Positions 38,301 through 51,309 of a stretch of 64,000 bases of DNA are shown piece after piece. The position numbers were made by a program, and so were the translations under genes. This DNA comes from Calliopsis andreniformis. Taxonomy: Eukaryota; Arthropoda; Insecta; Hymenoptera; Andrenidae. The first letter of the stretch is position 1. Each line of letters opens with the position of its first letter. The stretch is from positions 434,001-498,000 of the forward strand of contig NW_027480482.1 in assembly GCF_051401765.1 (NCBI RefSeq), read 5' to 3'. The notes beneath the pieces were generated by a model. The model was not told the DNA's origin. It did no database searches and saw only the letters and a list, made by a program, of their open reading frames with translations.

Positions 38301-38471
38301 AGGACTGAGGATTTACAATTGATTGTTGAGGACTGAGGGCTGAAGATTGAGGATTCAGGACTGAGGATTCGGGATTGAGGTTTGAGGACGAGGACCGACG
38401 GTTGAGGATTGAGGTTTGAGGATTGAGGATTGAGGACTGATGACTGAGGATTGAGGATTGAGGATTGAGCA
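35291..38471 (+). repeat. 3,181-bp tandem duplication, copy 1
   Basis: This unit is followed directly by a second copy. The offset is exactly 3,181 at gcggatgagg (35,321 and 38,502), tccgggtg (36,631 and 39,812) and two 219-residue - strand repeat frames (36,884-37,543 and 40,065-40,724) with identical translations. I noticed no difference between the copies where I compared them. This is the cleanest recent tandem duplication in the window. Confidence 0.93.
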
Positions 38472-41400
38472 TTGAGGTTTGAGGATTGAGGATTGAGGAT
38501 GGCGGATGAGGGCTGAGGGTTGAGGATTGAGGTTTGAGTATTGAATACTGAGAATTCAGGATATTCAATTGAGTATTGAGAATTGAGGATTGATGGTTGA
38601 GTATTGAGGATTGAGGATTGAGTATTGAGGATTGAAGATTGAGGTTTGAGGATTGAGGATTGAGAATTGAGAATGAAGACTGAGGGTTGATGATTGAGGT
38701 TTGAGGAACGAGGATTGAGGATTGAGAATTGAGGACAGAGGATTGACGATTGAGTATTGAGGATTGAGGATTGATGACTGAGGATTGAGGATTGAGGAAT
38801 AAGGGTTGAGGATTGAGGATTGAAGATTGAGTATTGAGGATTGAGGATTGAGGATTGAGGATTGAGGATTGGGTATTGAGGATTGAAGAATGAGGATTGA
38901 CGATTCAGGACTGAGGATTGAGGATTGAAGATTGAGTATTGAGGATTGAAGGTTGGCGATTGAGGATTGAGGATTGTAGATTGAGGATTGAGGGTTGAGG
39001 ATTGAAGATTGAGTATTGAGGATTGAAGACTGTGTATTCAGGATTGAAGATTGAGGATTGAGGATTCAGGCTTGAGGATTGAGGATTGAGGATTGAAGTT
39101 TGAGAATTGGGGATTGAGGATTGAGGATTGACAACAGATTGTTGAGGACTGAGAGCTGAAGATTGAGGATTCAGGATTGAGGATTCAGAATTGAGGTTTG
39201 AGGACTGAGGATTGAGGATTGAAGATTGAGTATTGAGGATTGAAAATTGAGGATTGAGGATTGAGGATTGAGGATTGAGGATGACGGCTGAGGGTAGAGG
39301 ATTGAGGTTTGAGGACAGAGGACCGAGGATTGAGGATTGAGAATTGAGGATTGAGGATTGAGGATTGAAGATTGAGGATTGGGTATTGAGGATTGAAGAA
39401 TGAGGTTTGAGGATTGAGGATTGAGGATTGAGGATTGAAGATTGAGTATTGAGGATTGAAGACTGACGATTGAAGATTGAGTATGGAGGATTGAAGGTTG
39501 AGGATTGAGGATTGAGGATTGAAGATTGAGGGCTGGGTGTTGAGGGTTGAGTGATGAGAATTGATGTCTGTGGATTGAGATTTGAAGATTGAAGATTGGG
39601 GATTGAGTACTGAAAACTGTGAATTGAGGATAATCTATTGAGGATTGAGGATTGACAATTGATTGTTGCGGACTGAGGGATGAAGATTGAGCATTCAGGA
39701 TTGAGGACTCGTAATTGAGGTTTGAGGACTGAGGATTGAGGGTTGAGGATTGAGGATTGAGGATTGACTCATGAGGATAGAAGATTGAGGATGGAGGATT
39801 GAAGAGAGAGGTCCGGGTGTTGAGGATTGAGTGTTGAGAATTGATGTTTGAGGATCGAGATTTGATTATTGAATATTGTGGATTGAGTATTGAATCATGA
39901 GAATTCAGGATATTCCGTTGAGTATTAAGAATTGAGGATTGATGGTTGAGTATTGAGAATTGATGGTTGATGGTTGTGTGTTGAATATTGAGAATTGAGG
40001 ATTGAGTATTGAAGATTGAGTATTGAGGATTGAGGACTGGGGATAGAGGATTGAAGATTGAGGATTAACAATTGAGGATTGGGGATTGAGGATCTAGGAT
40101 TGGAGATCGACTATTGAGGATTGAAGGTTGAGAATTGAGGATTGAGGATTGAGAGTTGACAATTGAGGATGAGGACTGAGGGTTGAGGATTGAGGTTTGA
40201 GGAATGAGAATTGAGATTGAGTATTGAGGATTGAAGATTGAGTATTGAAGATTGAGGATTGATGACTGAGGATGAGGTTTGAGGATTGATGGTTGAGGAT
40301 TGAGGATTGAAGATTGAGTATGGAGGATTGAAGATTGAGTATTGAGGATTGAGGATTGAGTATTGAGGATTGAAGGTTGATGATTGAGGATTGAGTATTG
40401 ATGATTGAGGATTGAGGATTGAGGGTTGAATATTGAGGATTGCTGATTGAAGACTGAGTATTGAGGATTGAAGACTGAGGATTGAGGATTCAGGATTGAG
40501 GATTGAGGATGAGGGCAGAGGGTTGAGGATTGAGGATTGAGGATTGAGGATTGAAGATTGTGTATTGGGGATTGAGGATTGAGGATTAACGATTGAGTAT
40601 TGAAGATTGAGGATTGGTGATTGAGGATTAAGGATTGAGGATTGAGAATTGAGAATTGAGGATGACGACTGAGGGTTGAGGATTGAGGTTTGAAGAATGA
40701 GGATTGCGGATTGAGGATTGACAACTGATTGTTGAGGACTGAGAGCTGAAGATTGAGGATTCAGGATTGAGGATTCAGAATTGAGGTTTGTGGACTGAGG
40801 ATTGAGGATTGAAGATTGAGTATTGAGGATTGAAAATTGAGGATTGAGGATTGAGGATTGAGGATTGAGGATGAGGGCTGAGGGTTGAGGGTTGAGGTTT
40901 GCGGACAGAGGACCGAGGATTGAGGATTGAGAATTGAGGATTGAGGATTGATGTTTGAAGATTGAGGATTGGGTATTGAGGATTGACGAATGAGGATTGA
41001 GGATTGAGGATTGGGTATGAGGATTGAAGAATGAGGATTGGCGATTCAGGATTGAGGATTAAGGATTGAAGATTGAAAATTGAGGACTGAAGGTTGATGA
41101 TTGAGGATTGAGGATTGTGGATTGTGGATTGAGGGTTGAGGATTGAAGATTGAGTATTGAGGATTGAAGATTGAGTATTCAGGATTGAAGATTGAGGATT
41201 GAGGATTGAGCCTTGAGGATTGAGGATTGAGGATTGAAGATTGAGGATTGGGGATTGAGGATTGGCGATTGAGGATTGAGGACTGAGGATTGAGAATAGA
41301 AGATTGAGGATTGAAGATTGAGTATTGAGGATTAAAGATTGAGGATTGAGGATTGAGGACTGAAGATTGAGGACTGAGTGTTGAGTGTTGAGTGATGCGA

Positions 41401-41652
41401 ATTGATGTTTGTAGACTGAGATTTGAAGATTGAAGATTGGGGATTGAGTACTGAAAACTGTGAATTGAGGATATTCTAATGAGGACTGAGGATTTACAAT
41501 TGATTGTTGAGGACTGAGGGCTGAAGATTGAGGATTCAGGACTGAGGATTCGGGATTGAGGTTTGAGGACGAGGACCGACGGTTGAGGATTGAGGTTTGA
41601 GGATTGAGGATTGAGGACTGATGACTGAGGATTGAGGATTGAGGATTGAGCA
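38472..41652 (+). repeat. 3,181-bp tandem duplication, copy 2
   Basis: It abuts copy 1 head to tail. The junction at 38,472 passes from gagcattgagg into tttgaggattg, whereas at the right end (41,652) gagcattgagg continues into attgaagattg. This is the pattern expected from one unequal exchange. Near-identity suggests the event is young, or that an assembler duplicated the segment. Confidence 0.93.
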
Positions 41653-44641
41653 TTGAGGATTGAAGATTGAGGACTGGGGATTGAAGATTGAGGTTTGAGG
41701 ATTGAGGATTGAGGATGGAGGACGAGGGCTGAGGGTTGAGGCCTGAGGTCTGAGTATTGAATACTGAGAATTCAGGATATTCTATTGAGTATTGAGAATT
41801 GAGAATTGATGGTTGAGTATTGAGGATTGAGGATTGAGTATTGATGATTGAAAATTGAGGTTTGAGGATTGAGAATTGAGAATTGAGGATGAGGACTGAG
41901 GGTTGAGGATTGAGGTTTGAGGAACGAGGATTGAGGATTGAGAATTGAGGACTGAGGATTGACGATTGAGTATTGAAGATTGAGGATTGATGACTGAGGA
42001 TTGAGGATTGAGGATTGGGTATGAGGATTGAAGAATGAGGATTGACGATTCAGGATTGAGGATTGAGGATTGAAGATTGAGTATTGAGGATTGAAGCTTG
42101 ATGATTGAGGATTGAGGATTGTGGATTGTGGATTGAGGGTTGAGGATTGAAGATTGAGTATTGAGGATTGAAGATTGAGTATTCAGGATTGAAGATTGAG
42201 GATTGAGGATTGAGGATTGAGGATTGAGGATTGAGGATTGAAGATTGAGGATTGGGGATTGAGGATTGAGGATTGAGGATTGAGTATTGAGGATTGAGAA
42301 TTGAGGATTGAGGATTGAAGATTGAGGGTTAAGGATTGAGGATTGGGGATTGAGGACCTAGGATTGGAGATTGAGGACTAGGGGTTGAGGATTGAAGATT
42401 GAGGATTAAGGATTGATAATTGGGGATTGAGGATCTAGGTTTGGAGATTGATTATTCAGGATTGAAGATTGAGGATTGAGGATTGAGGATTGATAATTGT
42501 GAATTAGGGATGAGGACTGAGGGTTGAGGATTGAGGTTTGAGGAATGAGGATTGAGGATTGAGGATTGAGGACTGAGGATTGAGGATTGAGGATTGAGGA
42601 TTGAGGACTGATGACTGAGGATTGAGGATTGAGGATTGAGCATTGCGGATTGAAGATTGAGGACTGGGGATTAAGGATTGAAGATTGAGTATTAAGGATT
42701 GGGGATTGGGGATTGAGGATCTAGGATTGGAGATTGATTATTGAGGATTGAAGATTGACGATTGAGGATTGAGTATTGAGAATTGAGAATTGAGGATTGA
42801 GGGTTGAGGATTGAGGACGAGGACTGACGGTTGAGGATTGAGGTTTGAGGTTTGATGATTGAGGATTGAGGACTGATGATTGAGGATTGGGGATTGAGGA
42901 TTGAGCATTGAGGATTGAACATTGAGGACTAGGGGTTGAGAATTGAAGATCGAGGATTAAGGATTGATAATTGGGGATTGAGGATCTAGGTTTGGAGATT
43001 GATTATTCAGGATTGAAGATTGAGGATTGAGGATTGAGGATTGATAATTGTGAATTGAGGATGAGGACTGAGGGTTGAAGATTGAGGTTTGAGGAATGAG
43101 GATTGAGGATTGAGGATTGAGGACTGAGGATTGAGGATTGAGTTATGAAGATTGAGTATTCATGACTGATGATTGAGGATTGAGGATTGAGGATTGAGGA
43201 TTGAGGATTGAGGATTGATAATGGAGGATGAAGGCTGATGGTTGAGGATTGAGGTTTTAGTATTGAATACTGAGAATTCAGGATATTCTATTGAGTATTG
43301 GGAATTGAGGATTGATGGCTGAGTATTGAGGACTGAGGATTGAGGATTGAGGATTGAGTATCGAAGATTGAGGATTGATGATTGAGGATTGAGGACTGAG
43401 GATTGAGGATTGAGTGTTGAAGATTGAGGATTGAGTATTGAGTATTGAAGGTTGAGGTTTGAGGACTGAGAATTTAGAATTGAGGATGAGGACTGAGGGT
43501 TGAGGATTGAGGTTTGAGGAACGACGACTGAGGATTGAGAGTTGAGGATTGAGGACTGAGGATTGAGGATTGAGGATTGAAGATTGAGTATTGGGGATTG
43601 AGGATTGAGGATTGACAATTGAGGACCGAAGATTAAGTATTGAGGATTGAAGATTGAGGTTTGAGGATTGAGGATTGAGGATGGAGGATGAGGGCTGAGG
43701 GTTGAGGATTGAGGTTTGAGTATTGAATTCTGAGAGTTCAGAATATTCTATTGAGTATTGAGAATTGAGGATTGATGGTTGAGTATTGAGGATTGAGGAT
43801 TGAGTATTAAGGATTGAAGATTGAGGTTTGAGGATTGAGGATTGAGAATTGAGAATGAGGACTGAGGGTTGAGGATTGAGGTTTGAGGAATGAGGATTGA
43901 GGGTTGAGGATTGAGGATTGAGGATTGAGGATTGAGGATTGAGGATTGAGTATTGATGATTGAGTATTCATGACTGAGGATTGAGGATTGAGGATTGAGT
44001 GATGAGGATTGAGGATCGAAGATTGAGTTATGAGGATTGAAGATTGAGGTTTGAGGATTGAGGATTGAGGATGGAGGATGAGAGCTGATGGTTGAGGATT
44101 GAGGTTTGAGTATTGAATACTGAGAATCCAGGGTACTCTATTGAGTATTGGGAATTGTGGATCGATGGTTGAGTATTGAGGATTGAGGATTGAGGATTGA
44201 GGATTGAGTATTGAATATTGAGGATTGATGATTCAGGATTGAGGATTGAGAATTGAGGATTGAGTGTTGAAGATTCAGGATTGATGATTGAGGATTGAGG
44301 ATTGAGGATCGAAGATTGAGGATTGAGGATTGAAGATTGAGGATAGAGCGTTGATGAATGAGTGTTGAAGATTGAGGATTGATGATTGAGGATTGAGGAT
44401 TGAGGATTGAGGATTGAGGATTGAGGATTGAGGAACGAAGATTGAGGATTGGGGATTGAGGATTGATGATTGGGATTCGAAGATTGAGTATTGAGGTTTG
44501 AGGACTGAGGATTGAGGGTTGAGGATTGAGGATTGATGATTGACGCTTCAGGATAGAGGATTGAGGATGGAGGATTGAAGAGAGAGGACCGAGTGTTGAG
44601 GATTGAGTGTTGAGAATTGATGTTTGAGGATCGAGATTTGA

Positions 44642-45808
44642 TTAATGAATATTGTGGATTGAGTATTGAATCATGAGAATTCGGGATATTCTATTGAGTA
44701 TTGAGAATTGAGGATTGATGGTTGAGTATAGAGGATTGAGGATTGAGGATTGAGGGTTGAGTATTGAAGATTGAGGATTGATGACTGAGGATGAGGTTTG
44801 AGGATTGATGGTTGAGGATTGAGGATTGAAGATTGAGTATGGAGGATTGAAGATTGAGTATTGAGGATTGAGGATTGAGTATTGAGGATTGAAGGTTGAT
44901 GATTGAGGATTGAGTATTGATGATTGAGGATTGAGGATTGAGGGTTGAATATTGAGGATTGCTGATTGAAGACTGAGTATTGAGGATTGAAGACTGAGGA
45001 TTGAGGATTCAGGATTGAGGATTGAGGATGAGGGCAGAGGGTTGAGGATTGAGGATTGAGGATTGAGGATTGAAGATTGTGTATTGGGGATTGAGGATTG
45101 AGGATTAATGATTGAGTATTGAAGATTGAGGATTGGTGATTGAGGATTAAGGATTGAGGATTGAGAATTGAGAATTGAGGATGACGACTGAGGGTTGAGG
45201 ATTGAGGTTTGAAGAATGAGGATTGCGGATTGAGGATTGACAACTGATTGTTGAGGACTGAGAGCTGAAGATTGAGGATTCAGGATTGAGGATTCAGAAT
45301 TGAGGTTTGTGGACTGAGGATTGAGGATTGAAGATTGAGTATTGAGGATTGAAAATTGAGGATTGAGGATTGAGGATTGAGGATTGAGGATGAGGGCTGA
45401 GGGTTGAGGGTTGAGGTTTGAGGACAGAGGACCGAGGATTGAGGATTGAGAATTGAGGATTGAGGATTGATGTTTGAAGATTGAGGATTGGGTATTGAGG
45501 ATTGACGAATGAGGATTGAGGATTGAGGATTGAGGATTGAGGATTGAAGATTGAGTATTGAGGATTGAAGACTGACGATTGAGGATTGAGGATTGACGAT
45601 TGAGGATTGAGGATTGAGGATTGAAGATTGAGTATTCAGGATTGAAGATTGAGGATTGAGGATTGAGGATTGAGAATTGAGGATCGAAGATTGAGTATTG
45701 AGGATTGAAGATTGAGGTTTGAGGATTGAGGATTGAGGATGGCGGATGAGGGCTGAGGGTTGAGGATTGAGGTTTGAGTATTGAATACTGAGAATTCAGG
45801 ATATTCAA
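44642..45808 (-). other. Satellite-derived open frame, second 388-codon copy
   Basis: This is the 10,421-bp-offset copy of the frame at 34,221-35,387. The translations differ at one residue (valine or isoleucine in an NLQYSxxNPQ segment), in line with duplication of the DNA and not with a conserved protein. It has the same heptapeptide composition and lacks any recognisable domain. Confidence 0.8.
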
Positions 45809-47570
45809 TTGAGTATTGAGAATTGAGGATTGATGGTTGAGTATTGAGGATTGAGGATTGAGTATTGAGGATTGAAGATTGAGGTTTGAGGATTGAGGAT
45901 TGAGAATTGAGAATGAAGACTGAGGGTTGATGATTGAGGTTTGAGGAACGAGGATTGAGGATTGAGAATTGAGGACAGAGGATTGACGATTGAGTATTGA
46001 GGATTGAGGATTGATGACTGAGGATTGAGGATTGAGGAATAAGGGTTGAGGATTGAGGATTGAAGATTGAGTATTGAGGATTGAGGATTGAGGATTGAGG
46101 ATTGAGGATTGGGTATTGAGGATTGAAGAATGAGGATTGACGATTCAGGACTGAGGATTGAGGATTGAAGATTGAGTATTGAGGATTGAAGGTTGGCGAT
46201 TGAGGATTGAGGATTGTAGATTGAGGATTGAGGGTTGAGGATTGAAGATTGAGTATTGAGGATTGAAGACTGTGTATTCAGGATTGAAGATTGAGGATTG
46301 AGGATTCAGGCTTGAGGATTGAGGATTGAGGATTGAAGTTTGAGAATTGGGGATTGAGGATTGAGGATTGACAACAGATTGTTGAGGACTGAGAGCTGAA
46401 GATTGAGGATTCAGGATTGAGGATTCAGAATTGAGGTTTGAGGACTGAGGATTGAGGATTGAAGATTGAGTATTGAGGATTGAAAATTGAGGATTGAGGA
46501 TTGAGGATTGAGGATTGAGGATGACGGCTGAGGGTAGAGGATTGAGGTTTGAGGACAGAGGACCGAGGATTGAGGATTGAGAATTGAGGATTGAGGATTG
46601 AGGATTGAAGATTGAGGATTGGGTATTGAGGATTGAAGAATGAGGTTTGAGGATTGAGGATTGAGGATTGAGGATTGAAGATTGAGTATTGAGGATTGAA
46701 GACTGACGATTGAAGATTGAGTATGGAGGATTGAAGGTTGAGGATTGAGGATTGAGGATTGAAGATTGAGGGCTGGGTGTTGAGGGTTGAGTGATGAGAA
46801 TTGATGTCTGTGGATTGAGATTTGAAGATTGAAGATTGGGGATTGAGTACTGAAAACTGTGAATTGAGGATAATCTATTGAGGATTGAGGATTGACAATT
46901 GATTGTTGCGGACTGAGGGATGAAGATTGAGCATTCAGGATTGAGGACTCGTAATTGAGGTTTGAGGACTGAGGATTGAGGGTTGAGGATTGAGGATTGA
47001 GGATTGACTCATGAGGATAGAAGATTGAGGATGGAGGATTGAAGAGAGAGGTCCGGGTGTTGAGGATTGAGTGTTGAGAATTGATGTTTGAGGATCGAGA
47101 TTTGATTATTGAATATTGTGGATTGAGTATTGAATCATGAGAATTCAGGATATTCCGTTGAGTATTAAGAATTGAGGATTGATGGTTGAGTATTGAGAAT
47201 TGATGGTTGATGGTTGTGTGTTGAATATTGAGAATTGAGGATTGAGTATTGAAGATTGAGTATTGAGGATTGAGGACTGGGGATAGAGGATTGAAGATTG
47301 AGGATTAACAATTGAGGATTGGGGATTGAGGATCTAGGATTGGAGATCGACTATTGAGGATTGAAGGTTGAGAATTGAGGATTGAGGATTGAGAGTTGAC
47401 AATTGAGGATGAGGACTGAGGGTTGAGGATTGAGGTTTGAGGAATGAGAATTGAGATTGAGTATTGAGGATTGAAGATTGAGTATTGAAGATTGAGGATT
47501 GATGACTGAGGATGAGGTTTGAGGATTGATGGTTGAGGATTGAGGATTGAAGATTGAGTATGGAGGATTG
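44990..47570 (+). repeat. 2,581-bp tandem duplication, copy 1
   Basis: Landmarks repeat 2,581 bp downstream: gcggatgagg (45,742 and 48,323), tccgggtg (47,052 and 49,633) and gacaactgattg (45,240 and 47,821). The match covers about 44,990-47,486. In the paired long duplicate upstream the equivalent spacing is 2,721 bp (repeat-frame starts at 34,822 and 37,543), which is 140 bp longer and agrees with the 20-heptamer deletion. Confidence 0.9.
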
Positions 47571-50067
47571 AAGACTGAGGATTGAGGATTCAGGATTGAG
47601 GATTGAGGATGAGGGCAGAGGGTTGAGGATTGAGGATTGAGGATTGAGGATTGAAGATTGTGTATTGGGGATTGAGGATTGAGGATTAACGATTGAGTAT
47701 TGAAGATTGAGGATTGGTGATTGAGGATTAAGGATTGAGGATTGAGAATTGAGAATTGAGGATGACGACTGAGGGTTGAGGATTGAGGTTTGAAGAATGA
47801 GGATTGCGGATTGAGGATTGACAACTGATTGTTGAGGACTGAGAGCTGAAGATTGAGGATTCAGGATTGAGGATTCAGAATTGAGGTTTGTGGACTGAGG
47901 ATTGAAGATTGAAGATTGAGTATTGAGGATTGAAAATTGAGGATTGAGGATTGAGGATTGAGGATTGAGGATGAGGGCTGAGGGTTGAGGGTTGAGGTTT
48001 GCGGACAGAGGACCGAGGATTGAGGATTGAGAATTGAGGATTGAGGATTGATGTTTGAAGATTGAGGATTGGGTATTGAGGATTGACGAATGAGGATTGA
48101 GGATTGAGGATTGAGGATTGAGGATTGAAGATTGAGTATTGAGGATTGAAGACTGACGATTGAGGATTGAGGATTGACGATTGAGGATTGAGGATTGAGG
48201 ATTGAAGATTGAGTATTCAGGATTGAAGATTGAGGATTGAGGATTGAGGATTGAGAATTGAGGATCGAAGATTGAGTATTGAGGATTGAAGATTGAGGTT
48301 TGAGGATTGAGGATTGAGGATGGCGGATGAGGGCTGAGGGTTGAGGATTGAGGTTTGAGTATTGAATACTGAGAATTCAGGATATTCAATTGAGTATTGA
48401 GAATTGAGGATTGATGGTTGAGTATTGAGGATTGAGGATTGAGTATTGAGGATTGAAGATTGAGGTTTGAGGATTGAGGATTGAGAATTGAGAATGAAGA
48501 CTGAGGGTTGATGATTGAGGTTTGAGGAACGAGGATTGAGGATTGAGAATTGAGGACAGAGGATTGACGATTGAGTATTGAGGATTGAGGATTGATGACT
48601 GAGGATTGAGGATTGAGGAATAAGGGTTGAGGATTGAGGATTGAAGATTGAGTATTGAGGATTGAGGATTGAGGATTGAGGATTGAGGATTGGGTATTGA
48701 GGATTGAAGAATGAGGATTGACGATTCAGGACTGAGGATTGAGGATTGAAGATTGAGTATTGAGGATTGAAGGTTGGCGATTGAGGATTGAGGATTGTAG
48801 ATTGAGGATTGAGGGTTGAGGATTGAAGATTGAGTATTGAGGATTGAAGACTGTGTATTCAGGATTGAAGATTGAGGATTGAGGATTCAGGCTTGAGGAT
48901 TGAGGATTGAGGATTGGAGTTTGAGAATTGGGGATTGAGGATTGAGGATTGACAACAGATTGTTGAGGACTGAGAGCTGAAGATTGAGGATTCAGGATTG
49001 AGGATTCAGAATTGAGGTTTGAGGACTGAGGATTGAGGATTGAAGATTGAGTATTGAGGATTGAAAATTGAGGATTGAGGATTGAGGATTGAGGATTGTG
49101 GATGACGGCTGAGGGTAGAGGATTGAGGTTTGAGGACAGAGGACCGAGGATTGAGGATTGAGAATTGAGGATTGAGGATTGAGGATTGAAGATTGAGGAT
49201 TGGGTATTGAGGATTGAAGAATGAGGTTTGAGGATTGAGGATTGAGGATTGAGGATTGAAGATTGAGTATTGAGGATTGAAGACTGACGATTGAAGATTG
49301 AGTATGGAGGATTGAAGGTTGAGGATTGAGGATTGAGGATTGAAGATTGAGGGCTGGGTGTTGAGGGTTGAGTGATGAGAATTGATGTCTGTGGATTGAG
49401 ATTTGAAGATTGAAGATTGGGGATTGAGTACTGAAAACTGTGAATTGAGGATAATCTATTGAGGATTGAGGATTGACCATTGATTGTTGCGGACTGAGGG
49501 ATGAAGATTGAGCATTCAGGATTGAGGACTCGTAATTGAGGTTTGAGGACTGAGGATTGAGGGTTGAGGATTGAGGATTGAGGATTGACTCATGAGGATA
49601 GAAGATTGAGGATGGAGGATTGAAGAGAGAGGTCCGGGTGTTGAGGATTGAGTGTTGAGAATTGATGTTTGAGGATCGAGATTTGATTATTGAATATTGT
49701 GGATTGAGTATTGAATCATGAGAATTCAGGATATTCCGTTGAGTATTAAGAATTGAGGATTGATGGTTGAGTATTGAGAATTGATGGTTGATGGTTGTGT
49801 GTTGAATATTGAGAATTGAGGATTGAGTATTGAAGATTGAGTATTGAGGATTGAGGACTGGGGATAGAGGATTGAAGATTGAGGATTAACAATTGAGGAT
49901 TGGGGATTGAGGATCTAGGATTGGAGATCGACTATTGAGGATTGAAGGTTGAGAATTGAGGATTGAGGATTGAGAGTTGACAATTGAGGATGAGGACTGA
50001 GGGTTGAGGATTGAGGTTTGAGGAATGAGAATTGAGATTGAGTATTGAGGATTGAAGATTGAGTATT
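47571..50067 (+). repeat. 2,581-bp tandem duplication, copy 2
   Basis: It follows copy 1 directly and differs by few bases, for example gtttgaggacag in copy 1 against gtttgcggacag here. At 50,068 it diverges into a string (tattgcggattgagg) also seen near 20.4 kb and 26.25 kb in region II, which marks another block junction. Confidence 0.88.
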
Positions 50068-51309
50068 GCGGATTGAGGATTGAGGATTGAGAATTGAGGA
50101 TCGAAGATTGAGTATTGAGGATTGAGGATTGAGGATTGAGGATTGAGGATTGGGTATTGAGGATTGAAGAATGAGGATTGACGATTCAGGATTGAGGATT
50201 GAGGATTGAAGATTGAGTATTGAGGATTGAAGATTGAGGATTGGGGATTGAGGATTGAGGATTGACAACTGATTGTTGAGGACTGAGAGCTGAAGATTGA
50301 GGATTCAGGATTGAGGATTCAGAATTGAGGTTTGAGGACTGAGGATTGAGGATTGAAGATTGAGTATTGAGGATTGAAAATTGAGGATTGAGGATTGAGG
50401 ATTGAGGATTGAGGATGAGGGCTGAGGGTTGAGGGTTGAGGTTTGAGGACAGAGGACCGAGGATTGAGGATTGAGAATTGAGGATTGAGGATTGAGGTTT
50501 GAAGATTGAGGATTGAGGATTGAAGATTGAGGATTGAGGATTGAGGATTCAGAATTGAGAATTGAGGATGAGGACTGAGGGCTGAGGATTGAGGTTTGAG
50601 GAATGAGGATTGAGGATTGAGGATTGAGGATTGAGGATTGAGCATTGAAGATTGAGAATTGATGACTGTGGATTGAGGATTGAGGATTGATGATTGAGGA
50701 TTGAGGATTGAATATTGAGTATGGAGGATTGAAGATTGAGGATTGAGGGTTGAGGATTGAAAATTGAGAACTGAGTGTTGAGGGTTGAGTGATGAGAATT
50801 GATGTCTGTGGATTGAGATTTGAAGATTGAAGATTGGGGATTGAGTATTGAAAACTGTGAATTGAGGATATTCTATTGAGGATTGAGGATTGACAATTGA
50901 TTGTTGCGGACTGAGGGATGAAGATTGAGCATTCAGGAATGTGGATTCGGAATTGAGGTTTGAGGACTGAGGATTGAGGGCTGAGGATTGAGGATTGAGG
51001 ATTGACGCATGAGGATAGGGGATTGAGGATGGAGGATTGAAGAGAGAGGTCCGAGTGTTGAGGATTGAGTGTTGAGAATTGATGTTTGAGGGTCGAGATT
51101 TGATTATTGAATATTGCGGATTGAGTATTGAATCATGAGAATTCAGGATATCCTATTGAGTATTAAGAATTGAGGATTGATGGTTGAGTATTGAGAATTG
51201 ATGGCTGATGGTTGTGTCTTGAATATAGAGGATTGAGGATTGAGGATTGAGAATTGAGATTTGAGGATTGAGGATTGAGGGTTGAAGACTGAGGATTGGG
51301 TATTGAGGA

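Larger units (their letters stand above)
40983..48111 (+). repeat. Region III long duplicate, copy 2 of the 10,421-bp pair
   Basis: This is the second copy of 30,562-37,830. It has a 140-bp deletion (20 heptamers) at about 47,571, joining ggaggattgaag to actgaggattg. Its right edge, near 48,111, is where copy 1 switches to a block beginning tgggtatgagg while copy 2 continues with plain consensus units. Confidence 0.92.

Noticed and set aside
35291..41652. Transposon or retroelement origin of the 3,181-bp unit
   Set aside because: The unit has no terminal repeats, target-site duplication, poly-A tail or coding region; it is made of the same heptamers as its surroundings.
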